This document shows, one piece after another, positions 26,301 to 38,300 of a stretch of 64,000 nt of DNA. Numbering within the stretch: the first letter of the stretch is position 1; the number at the start of each line of letters is the position of its first letter. Made by a program: the position numbers and the translations under genes. Source of the DNA: Orthonyx spaldingii (Eukaryota > Chordata > Aves > Passeriformes > Orthonychidae); the NCBI GenBank assembly GCA_013397795.1, contig VZTJ01004697.1:476649-540648 (forward strand), in the 5' to 3' direction. A model generated the notes under the pieces. The model had not been told where the DNA came from. It made no database searches and saw only the letters and a list, made by a program, of their open reading frames with translations.

Positions 26301-29300
26301 ATAACTGTGAGGATTTAGCTTTTTATGGGCAGGGAATACAGGCCATCCGTGTACACCCTGATTCTTCTGCAGACTTGCTCTGCTTCTTCCAGAGGAACCT
26401 GTCTGCTCTCCCCTCCTCATGCTGGGAAGTGAAAATGGAGGCTTCTATGCTTTGTTAGCAAGCAAGGCGGTACCTTTTGAGATGGTGATTTTCTAACAGG
26501 GCTGGGGTCCACAGATGGAATTAACAGTTGCAGCTGTTAAAATAACAAACATTGCCACACCTGGGTCTTGTTCTTGAACAAAGCAGCTCTCCCCCCTTCC
26601 CCGCATATGGAACCAGCACTGATCTTCTGTCTGTGGATCTCCCTTCCAATCAGCACCTTTGCAAAACCAGAGGCAGCATTGTCTGGGTCCCCAGGAGGTA
26701 AATCTTCTCTTAGGTGCACAAAACCAGCACATGCATCTTGTTTCTGCAGGTATGCAAGGAATGACCCAGCAGTTCCCAATTAATTCTTAAGTGGTACTGT
26801 AGAGGTCCTTCCTCCGTGGATTTCCTAGGATGTGTTTTCTTCTGTCATTGCTGCTTCTGGTGTGTGTTGGGGCAAAGTCTTTCAGGGTCCGGTCAGTCTC
26901 ATCTGTGGGCAATGCTTAAATGCAGGCTGAAATCCTAGAGATTGTAATGAGACTTAAACACAAGCTGAAGGTGTGCTCAGGTGCTTTCTGAAACCAGACC
27001 TGAAGCATACAGGTAGTTTGGTCTCAGGTTTTGATTCAGTCAGGCTGGATCAGGATTGTAGCCATTCACAGGGGTCTTCCAAGAGCATTTACAAAAATCA
27101 ATGATGTCGCTGTGTAAACGTGAGCAATCTGATGTGCTCCTTGCTCTTGCTGTTAATCTAGCAGGCACAATCGCTTTAAAAGCACCAAGCTTTTCCCAGT
27201 CTCTGAACTCCATGGGAAAAAACAAAAAAAAGGGGGGGAAACCCCTCCCTCTTCCTTAACATTTTTAAATATTGTGCCTCTTTCCCAGTGTTTATGTTCT
27301 CACCACCCAGCGACAGCCCACTCCCCCCAGCAAGACACTGCTCTCCTTTGTCTGAGCCTCCACACAGGCATTTGCACTCACGGGTTCTATAATTTATGGC
27401 TGCCCCGGCGCTGAACCCACGCGGCCCCATTTCTGCTGCTTTCTGGGGCAGAGCCGTGGCTGGAGCTCCTGTCTCCAGCAGCGTCAGCCATGGCACCTGA
27501 GGCCACTGGGATGGTTGCCATCACTGCAGCACATCCAGCCTTCATGCACCTCTAGGGTGCTCACCACAGTGGGACAGCCAGCACCCTGTCAGAGGTGACA
27601 GGGCTGCCCTGGGGCTGGGTCTATTGCTGATACCACTGGTTTTTTAAGCTAAAACTGTTTTCAGTGTTGTTCAGTTCTTTCTGGCAGGAGGAGTCTTGCC
27701 TAGCACTGGTTTCAAGTGTGACAGGTGAGAGCACAGGGATGGCTGAGATAATTTGACCACAATTTTGGAGGGGTTCATAAATTGCTGGGTTGTGTGTTTT
27801 GAAAGACATGAACACAATGGGCCAGTGTGGGCCCTTGGCAGCCTATTGGCTTTGCAGTTCTGTTATAAAATAGACTGAAAATCGAAAGTTTGCTTTAAAC
27901 AAACAAACAAAAAAACCCAACAAACAAAGAGCAAACATAAAAGAGCGTCATACACTGGTGACACTCAGAGGTGTGCAGCCACAAATCTGGAGGATTTAGG
28001 GAAAAAAAAATCCTTGTTGATATTGATTAACTGCCTGCCTGGGTTTTCTGCACTTCCCTATAAAGCATCTGGTGCTCTGTCACAGACACAGAGCAATGTT
28101 CCATCTGAGTAGCGCACAGGTGGCCTCTGGGTTTTGTTGCTTGGCTGAGCATGAGGCTCTGAGGTCTCTCTGCCCGCTGGCCAAGAGGGATGCATAGCAC
28201 CCATACAACTAGAATCTGCTGTTCTTTTGGGGGTGTGGAGATAGGAAATGAGGAGGAGATGAGTAGTGTACAGCTCAGCACTTTCTCATGTTTTAGGCGT
28301 TTTGTGCAAGAACTGGATGGAAGCGCTGAGGCTGGAGATAAAGTATTTTTGCTTTTTCTGAGTTTTTTGTTCCACAGTGGTTTTTGGTCTGTCTCCTTCT
28401 GTGTGGTTCCTCAGAGATATTCCAAAGGATGGTAGGGTTTGCGTGGTTTCCTGGCAATACCAGAAAGTAGAGGGAAGTCCATACAGTTTGATTTGGGTGT
28501 TTTTTATGTATGTATAGATAGATACAAGATCTGTATATATACAGATTTGGAGGGGGAAAAAAGTTGAAAACTATTTCACTAAAAGCCTCATCTGGATCTT
28601 CTGGCATCAGTGGTCTCCAGTGACCACTGTCAGTCAGAGGGGGGGCAGCACCTTCTTATCTTGTGCCATTTTCCACAGGAGACCTCAAAGGCTGCTCTGG
28701 TTTGCAGCACTGGCTGCATTTCTGCATCTGGGAAAGACTAGCTAGAGGAAGGCTCTACAGGAGCTGACGTGCAATGAAGGAAATAGAAACCTTCAGCAAG
28801 CTGTAATAACTGTGTTAGAGTGGTCGAGCATGGATAGGTGAAGTTCACCTTACCCTGTGCTCAATCCATGTGCTGGGAGTAGCTCTGCAACCTGGCTATA
28901 GCCCCAGAGTGGCTTCCTCTCCTCTGTTTCACTGCAGTTGCATCACTGCTTTTCCCAAAACCAAGCAGTTGCATCTGTCCCCACCCCTGTTTCTGATACA
29001 CTGTGAACACAGGTGTTTCTGCACACTGGGAAAGGAAGACACAGACAGCAAAATGCAGAAGTGTTTTTCTTGCTGGAGCAAGAAAGATTTTTTGAGTGAG
29101 TTAACTACTTTATTCCAGTTTCACATCTTAACTGACTAGCTTGCAGTTCATAGCTGAGTGTGGGAGTCTGCGGTAGTCACCTCTGAAGGGACGTTTCTGA
29201 GTGAGGCTGGTGAGTGCATCCTTTTCAGTGACGATGAAAAACACGAAGTGCTGAGGTTGCAGTTTCTTCTGAGCCTGCACTGCATGTGCTCAGTTTGGTT

Positions 29301-32300
29301 CCTCAAAAGCACAAAGACCCACAGGAGAGGAGGATCCTCCTTCTCCTTCCCATGCTTGTCTTCCTTCTCTGCCATGTCAAGAGTGTTCCTGCTTATTGGA
29401 AAGGAGGAAGGTGGCCTTGTCTTTGAGACAATCCTCACATCTCCTTTCACTATATTCTCCTTGTGCTTCAGCTTTGCAGAGGGATTTTGGCCCAGCAGCA
29501 GTTGCAAAGATGGTTCACTAAGACTCAGGTCATTGTTCTCCGTACAAGTCTACATTAGTTTCCACCTAAGTGACACTTCCAGGTTGCCTAGACACGGGCA
29601 TTTATTGGCAGCAGGATTGGGATTCATTGGCGCCTTTGGCTTGCAAAGGGATCAGGAACTGGAGGCAGATCTTGTCTCAGCTTTCTGTTCCAAATCCAGT
29701 TGTGGGTAAAAATTATCCTTATAAATAACCTAAGTCAAAAATGTCAGTTTTCCTCTTGAAGGAGGTAATGGAGAAATTTGCTTTAGTTTTAATAGCCAAG
29801 GACAAGAACTCTAATGGCTTGGAGTACATGTCTTCCTGCAGTCATACATCCTGCTTCTTGGGGAGATAAAGGATTTAGAGGATGATAAACAATCTCAAAA
29901 TTCCTTTTTTCTTTTACTTTAGATGAAAAGTGGTACTTACTGAGTCTGTTGGAGTCAGCTGCATCCATTTCAGTGGTGATTTTCCACTTGTTGTATCCAG
30001 CAACCCATCAATATCATTCCTAAATGAATATTTCATTAAGGAATGCAGACAGAAGTGGGAGGCAGCAATTATTTACCTGATTTAGAGCTGGAACATTTAC
30101 CCAGCTTCTTCCAGGAAAAGAATTACTGTAAGGTGTGACCTCCATATTACTCAAGCTGGAGATTTGTCTTAACCAAAGCCCAGCTGATGCTTTATCTTCA
30201 GCTCTTGGTGTTTCTTACTGACGAGCACTGCAGGCACAATGTCCTTCCAAGGGAGAGCTTTGTCCAGCAGAACTCCTCCAGCAGTGGATCACAGCATGTC
30301 ACCAGGAACAGGAAAATCCACTTGACCATAATGATGCTTATGTGTGGGAGGAGTGTAAGACCACTCAAGAAGCAGATGGACTTTCTCTTCTCCAGCTGTA
30401 TTGGTCCATTGCGTGCTAAGTACTGTTTAAGTGATGGGGCACAGCTCTTTATCTTAAAGCACATTATTAACAGTATCAGTGTAAGCACTCAAAAGGCACC
30501 TTGTTGCTTAAGCATGAGAGAAAGCATCCTGATTATTTATAATATTTTTTCCCCCAACAACTGGTGTAAGATACAGAAAAAGAAAGGTGTCTTGAGGCAA
30601 TGGACCTGAAGTTTCCCGTCAGGGGAATGTGTGATGGGAATCTGCTGAGGATGGCAATTGAGTACAAAGCAGTGCTGCAGTCTAGATCTTCACTGTGTTG
30701 GGAGCTGGATCAAAGGAAAATATGGGGATGAACTGCTGGGTGAAGCAGTGTTGCAAATAAGTCATGAAACCACCTGGTGACTGTCTCACGCTTTCAGGTT
30801 TTAATTTTTACATCATCAGGCATGCATGAGCGAGCACGACATTTTGGGCTGGATAGATGCTGCCTTGCATGACCAGTGCTTCAGAGCTTGGCTGCAGCTC
30901 TGAGTGTGAACATAACCCCATCCCAGGCAGCAAAGTGTGATGTTTTGCTCTCCTATGTCTTCTCTTATTAAACCAGATATCCTGTATGCTCTGTGGCACA
31001 GTCTTCTGCACAGGAGCAAACAGCCAGTGATAAATATTGAGGTTTTCTTCTATATACCTAACTCTGAAGTATTTAAATGAGAAAGCTGTCTGCAGTAGTC
31101 TTTGAAAACAGACCACTGTGTTGTATGAAAACAGCAGTTTTTCCCTCCAAAATCAAATGATCCTAGCAAAAATCAGAAAGATGATGTGGAGGAACCCCAA
31201 GCAATTCACTCTCTAAAAAATGGATTTAGAGTTTGATATTCCCTTACTAGGATCTGAATAGCCTATTCAGATACTGTCTGGATATAAATGCTAGATATAA
31301 TTGCTAGATAGAAATGCTGAGAATGACTAATCAGCAAATCGTACTCTTTGGCTTGCCCAGACACACATTCTAAAAGGAAATTATTGCTAATAAACATTTT
31401 CCATTTAATCCCTCGTGTTTTCAGCTCTTGGAGGCTGCTTGACAAAATGAAAATAAAAAAATCAGTAGGTAACTGAGAAGTCGGCTCACAAGCATGCTCA
31501 GAAATGGTGCAGTTGAAGTTTTTAGCAGTCATTATCTACCTGGAGATTACCATTGTCATCATCATCTACATCGCTGTAGCTGAGCTGACTGTGAAGCGGT
31601 GACTGCTTTTGGTTTCTTCCATTATTGTTTCCAACAGGTGGAATAATTTTCAGCCATAGTTTTGTTATGGGCATCTTGTTCCTTCAGTTCTTTGCTATCC
31701 ACTCTCATCCTTCAAACAGCTACCTGTCCCAATATTTCCTGTCCAGAGTTCAAGAGACCTTTAGAAGTAGTTAAATTTCTGGATTGCTCCCATCCCTTGA
31801 ACCCTTATTTGAACATAGCCACTTGCTTGAACCCTTTTGTTTGTTTGTTTGTTTGTTTTTAACTCATCCAAATTTAGGCTTTTTGGAGGAAAGCTCAGCA
31901 TCCTGACCCTCATGGTAAATAAAAAGACAAAGAAAGGCATGAAAAGACAAAAATTGCACATGCAGCATTGTTTCCTTACCAAAACACATATGTATGTTGT
32001 CACAGCACAAAATAGTTTTTATTCCTGCATCTTAGACTGGGATCAGGATATTCAAAAGGTAATAATCTCTTACGTTAAGAAGGCCGCTGCTCTGTTGTTC
32101 CTTCCTCCACAAGAGGAGCTCAAAAGATTATTCTTTTTTCATTATTCTTAATCCAATTCTTCAGTGGAAATGGATGTTCTTTTTATTGAATCCATTTATT
32201 TAATTGCTGCTTCTTATTTAAAAGTTATTTCATGGCCCACAAGAGGTTAGAAAAGCTTGGATGTTTTCCTTTTTATTGGGTTTTAAGGTTTTCTGTGGGG

Positions 32301-35300
32301 AAAGTTGGTGCAGAAGTTGTCTGGAAATCTAGTTTTACTGCTGTACCCACCCCACTTTATGCACTCTGATACACCAGGGTGACAAAAGGAGCATCCTCCT
32401 TCCTCACCTGTGTGGGACAGCTCAGTGTCGCGTATTTTGCTATGGAGTTCCTTTTTTTGACTCAGAGTATCTGTGCCCTGTCTGTCACAGGACACTTACT
32501 TTTATGCCATCTTGATAGCCATGGAAAATCTTTTGGTGTGTGCCTTCAAACTCTATTCCTGGAGGCACAGAGCCAATCTGGATACTGATAATCTTCTCAA
32601 CCCCCCTCTCCCTGGTTATCACCCTCCATTTATTGCTTGCATTTTGGAAATCTGGGCAGGACAGAGCTATAGTGCAATAATACATGTAACCACTGAATGA
32701 TCCTGGTTTCACCCCTGAGCAAAGAGTGCTGGGGTTTTATTCCTTGGAGTGATTTCCAAGGGTGGACCCTTAAGGCTGAGCTGCAAAGCCTTGCTGAGAG
32801 ATGGCTCTGTTCCCAGAGACTTTCCTGTGTGGCCACCCGCTCTGCCTGTCTTTCCCATCGATTTTCCCTCCTCAAAGACAAGCACTGCCTGCAGGCCCAC
32901 TAGGACTGGTGCTACTGAGGAAGCAAGGGAAAATGAAAGGAAGAAATAAGATTTTGACTCCAGGCACTGAAGGCAACTGTCATATTTTTTTCCTCTGACA
33001 CTCGAGTGGGAGTTGGCTGGGATCTGTCAAGCTTCAAGTTCTCACACATTGGTAAATATTTAGGGCCTGACTCACCACTGAATCACTCCCGTTATTTTTT
33101 TTACTCTGTTTGGAGAAATGGCTCTGGCACTCAGATAACACCAACCCTCCGAGGTCCTCTCACCTTTGTATTTTAGCATCTCATGGCCATGTGCCTGTCC
33201 TCATAGTACTTCCTTCAGGATGGGGAGATGACATCATCCCTACCTGGCAGAGGGACTCAGAGGCACACTGGTCACAGACACCCAAGTTCCTCTCTGACAC
33301 TAAATCCAAAACTGGCCAAAAGCTCCAGCCATCTGCCGGTGAGACCCCAGCCTGTTGGTGCATGGTGGGTCACACACCAGCTCCTGCTGCTGCCTGGGGG
33401 TCATTTAGTAGTTGCACTGTATTGCTGTACCTGGGAGAGCTTCTGTGGAAATCAAGAAGAGCACATTGCCTCCAGTGCAATCAGTGTTTTGCAGCTACAG
33501 ATCTCTACTTTCATTGCAGGTGGAAGACAGCATGATGGATGTGTATGATTTCGTGTATGAGGAGGTGAGGAGGAACACCTCCAGCTTCAGGAGGCACGAG
33601 CTGACTGCCATCCATGACGCAGTAAGTTGTCTCTCAGCGACAGCAGAAAACCTTGCCCTGGGGTATCTTCCTGAGAGTTTTGGCAGGCTGGGGCTGACAC
33701 CTGTGCTCTGCCTTATGGATGCTGCAATGCCATTTTCCCTCAAGAACCAAGTCCTCCAGCCTGCTGTGGAGTCTGCTCCTCCCTTCCTATTCTTCCTTTC
33801 CCAGGTCTGACCAAACAGATTATCAACAGGAAGAAAGGGTCACCTTTCTGAGCATCACTGTGGTGCAAGATCTACAAAGCTTCTGCATTGCAGCTGCCAT
33901 ACTATTTTCTGTCTCAGCAGCCCCTGTGCCCTGCTCCCTATCTGTGATACAAGAATGTGGATATGCATCTGGTCAAGGAGAGAGGGCAGGATTTCCACAT
34001 AGTCCAGCAGTAGTATTTGCATGTGGTTATTTCTATTTACCCTCAAGCCTGTGTTTGAGGAGTCCTGGAGGCTACATGGCCTCTTACAGAGCTGGAGCTG
34101 GCTATCAAGACCCCCAAAACCACCCCCCAGAATGCTGTTGGTGTAGGGGACTTCTCTGTAGCTCAGCAAGTGGACAAGGGTGGTTACACAGAGCACAGGG
34201 AAGACACTTGCCCCCAAAGCCACAGGAGATGAGTGAGGATGTCCCCCACGGTGAGAAACTCCCAAGTCCCTGCTGAGTAAAGGAGATGCCATTCCCTCAC
34301 ACAGCAGGGCTTGTTTGGGGAGTGAGTTCATGGCACGCAGCAAAGCTGGATGGGAACGTCAGCTCTGCTCAGCTGTTTCCAGACATGTCCCATGCAACTC
34401 CCTGTATCCCTCTGTGTTTTCATGAATCATCACAACAAGTACTTTCCGAAGTTGTTTCTGTCCGTGCTTCTCAAAACATAGAAGAGGCAAATGTTCCTCT
34501 TGGCAGTAGTGGTGGTTGCACTCAGAGCCATGGCCAGGCATGAAAGTGCTTGCTCTCAGGGCTGTGGAGCAGCACTCCCAGGGTCCCATTTGACAAGGAG
34601 AACCAGGCACAATGCCTCGCTTCACCAGTTGCTTGTTTTAGCCACTTGAATTGATGGAGAAGCAGTCCTTCTATTTTTTTTTTCCCCTTCCGCTAAAGCT
34701 CCAAACTGTCCAGTGCACCACAGCTATAGGAAACCAGCTCCACGGTGGGTGTTGCTGGGGTTCCCCCCAGCCCACAACAGTCCCTGGAAACATGAGTCTG
34801 TGCATCCCTGGGTTTTCTGGCGCAGCCACTGTGAGCATTAGTATGACCGCAAAGGGAGGGCTTGGCCCCAGTCCCAGGCAGCAGTCCTGGAGGAGCATGA
34901 GCAAGTTTGAGGCCAGATCCATCCACCATCCCTGAATTTAGCCTGCATTGCTGCAGTTGTTGATTCCTGTGTGCTTTGCTCTTTGCCACCCTGGTTGGGT
35001 GCCCCTGCCTGTAGCCAGCACCTCCTGCTGCAGCAGCTGGTAGCAAAGGGGCAGCCTTGGCGAGCAGCTGGCAAACTTCTGCCTCTCTTCCAGTTCCTGT
35101 GCTGTGGGAAGCACTCTCCTTTTGGGGACACAACCAATGTTGAGCACAAGATGTGCCCACCTGGCCAAGTGCACGATGAAGGACAGGTAAGGGAAAGGCT
35201 TCTCCCACGCCATAGTGGGGTTGTGCCACTACTTTCTTGTCGCTGCGAGCGGATGTCGAAACACGGAACTGGAGAGGTCAAAATGGCAAAAGAGATCAAT

Positions 35301-38300
35301 TTATTTATTAAATTTAGCTTTTATATACAGAATGGATTCTCACTTAATGGGGCACTGGCTGCACGCCCCCCGCAGCTGATTGGCCACCTGGATTCATGAG
35401 AGTTTCACTACCTTTATCTTAGTTTATATAAACAAATAGATTCTTTCTCACGAGAAAGAGGTTTCTGTGCTGTCACACTTTCTAGCTGTCAAAATCTCAC
35501 TAGTGCTAGTGTTAATGAGAATTGTGGCTTTTTCATGGTTTGGGGTTGAAATGAGTTGGGGTTTGTTTTGTTGCGGTTTTGTTTCAATAAAGCTGGACAC
35601 AGTATGGGAGTGGTGTGTTCGGCTCTGTGGTCCAGCACAGGAAGGATATCGATCTGGTGGAGCAAGTCCAGAAGAGGCCACCAAAAAGATCAGAAGGATG
35701 GAGCATCTCTCCTATGAGGAAAGGCTGAGAGGATTGTTTTTGTCCAGCCTGAAAAAGAGACAGCATAGGGGTGACCTAACTGTATCCTTCCTGTACCTGA
35801 AGGGAGAAAGATGCAAGAAAGATGGAGAAGGACTTTTTGCATGAGGGTGTAGTGACAGGACAAGGGAGAATGTCTTGAAACTGACAGTAGTTTTAGATTA
35901 AATATTAGGATTAAATTCTTTACTAGGAGGGTGGTGAGGCACTGGCACAGGTTGCCCAGAGAAGTTGTGGATTCCCCATCCCTGGCAGTGTTTAAGGCCA
36001 GGCGGGATGGAGCTCTGAGCAACCTCATCTAGTGAAAGATGTCCCTGCCCATGGCAGGGGGATTGGAAGTGGATGGGATCTTTAAGGTCCTTTCCAACCC
36101 AAACTATTCCATGATTCTCTGAATTAGGAGGAGGAAGGATCAGCAGGTCTCAGACCCACAGATGCAGTTTCCTTCACTGCTCTAGAAAGCTTTCAAAATG
36201 CTTGTGTTTGCAGCCTGTCACTTCCCTCCAGCTTCCTGCTCATCTCCTGTGGATGCAGACAGTGTGAGATATCACAGGCATGTATCAGAGCACAAAAAAA
36301 CTGTTTGGCTCTTTTCTGACGCTTGAAATGTGTTCCACTAATAGCAAAAGTGGAACTTGACGTAATTCCTGTTTTCCTGGGGCATTAAATAGGTACTAAA
36401 ATGAGAAAGTCATGAAGCAGGATGATAATGCCCAGCAGTAGCTTCCTTAAGTATGCTTCATTCCTCCTCTTTGAAGCATCTCAGTGAGGCTGCTGGGGAA
36501 GCCACCAGTATTAGACTGTTGTGCGCTGAAGCTACAACTTCACACTCTCTGAGCAAATCTATTGCACTATCATTTTTCTTCCACCAGAGTAGCTAAAGCC
36601 ACCAGCATCAATATATGGTGTTTCTAGGAAAAAAACCAACAAATGCTACAGTGATACAAACACGTTGTTATCAGGTGAGGATGTAAAGTGCTAACCGCAC
36701 GCGTGATACACAAGCGATACAAACACGTTGTTATCAGGTGAGGATGTAAAGTGCTAACCGCACGTGTGATGCACAAGCGCAGGTCCGCCCGCAGGGGCAG
36801 TGCTTCCAAGCACTGCCTCCAGGAATGTCACATCCCAGGGCAGGGTCGAACTCTGGCTCAAAGAACAGGAAGGGAGAGCAGAACAAAACTGGGCACCGTA
36901 TGGGCGACTCCATTCCTCCCACTATGTGATGTATTTTTCCCTCGCTTGGGAGCCAGGGGAGTGGTGGGAGGATGTGCATTGTGTAGCACAGGAAACCGCA
37001 GCGTTTGGTGGCTATGCCACATTCACTACTGGCTTTGAGCGCTCTTTCCTTGCTCTGCAAATCCCTTCATCAAGGGCATGCTCTTGCATTTCTGAAATGG
37101 CTCTCTTGGCTAACACCTCTGGGATTTCTCTGGGGCATTGGCATGCTTAAGGCTAATGTATATTAATGCTTGCAGCACCTCGCAAAATCGAGCTGTTCAT
37201 TAGTAACCTTGGGGAATGTATTTGGCATCACGGCGTGCTCTGCTTTTCTATCTTTCCATTTCCTTCTTTCCGTTTTTCAGTGGGCAAAAAGAAAAGAGCT
37301 TTTGCATGACCACACTTCAGCACACATCCCCCACAGACCAAAATGCATCTCACCAATGAAATCGTAGGCGTGTTGTCATAACAGAAAAGGTACCACACGT
37401 GTTTGTCTTGCCAAGCTGCAGCAGCAGCAGAAAAAGGGAGAACTGCCCAGCTGTGCAATGCTGCAGCCCTTTCTTGCCTCCTTTTCTCTCTGGTGCTGTG
37501 GAAGTACTGTTGTGGGGATAAAGCCCCCCACCAAGCTGCTGCCATGCTGCAAGGGATGTTTGTTTCTTTCATCCCAGGACTGCCTGCGAGAGATCCAGGA
37601 CTTTCTGAAGAAGCACATGGACTTTGTCATCTCACTCCTGGGCATCGCCATTGGCTTCACGGTAACAGTGTCTGTCCTTTCACATTTTGGCCCTGAAAGG
37701 TAGGATCCAGTGAGGAAAAAGTATCCTGAATTAGCCCCCAGAAGCGAGGATTTTGGGTGATTTTGAAGACTGGCAGCTGAGAAACAAGCAGTGGTGTATT
37801 CCACCGTGGAAATTAAGAAAGGGCCAGGAACCTGGCCAGGCTGATAGGTGGAGTGGTGTTCGTGCAGGAATAGGCTCGTTGCAAAGTTTTTGTGCCCAAA
37901 TGAGGCATGGCAGCTGGGAGTGGGGAGCAGCATGCAGCAGCAGTTGCATTTCATCCACTCAGGCATGCCTGCATGACTTCTCCTGGGAATGAGAGGCTGT
38001 GTCACCTCACTGGGGAAGCCAGCAGCAGTAGAAAAGGAGATGGAGTAAAACCTCCATATTTTAGGAAACTTGCTGCCTCCTAGATCAGCCTGGGAAGTTG
38101 CTTGCACAGCCAGAGCTGGAAGGTCTTGAAAGTTAATGAGCACCAGCAGTGGAGCTGGAGAGCTGTGCAGAAAGGGTCTCATCCTATTAATGATCACTAA
38201 TGAACCTGATACAGTTCATCTCGGGCAATGGGTGGGTAAATCATGGGCTCATAAGGAGCAGGCTGCAAAGGAGAGGGGAAGAGCGTGTTTTGTGGGCTTC

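Larger units (their letters stand above)
20902..33519. other. TSPAN32 intron 4 (12.6 kb)
   Basis: Contains one CR1 fragment and small simple or tandem repeats. Open frames such as 29158-29709 (+, 183 codons) and 30187-30609 (+, 140 codons) show no recognised domain and are not called genes. Confidence 0.55.

Noticed and set aside
29158..29709. 183-codon plus-strand frame in TSPAN32 intron 4
   Set aside because: Low-complexity Phe/Ser-rich translation with no domain, no splice logic and no promoter.
30187..30609. 140-codon plus-strand frame in TSPAN32 intron 4
   Set aside because: No similarity I recognise to any family, and intronic AT-rich sequence around it.
37376..38197. 273-codon minus-strand open frame over TSPAN32 exon 7
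   Set aside because: No recognised domain or coding bias, and it overlaps a real exon in antisense; a chance frame.
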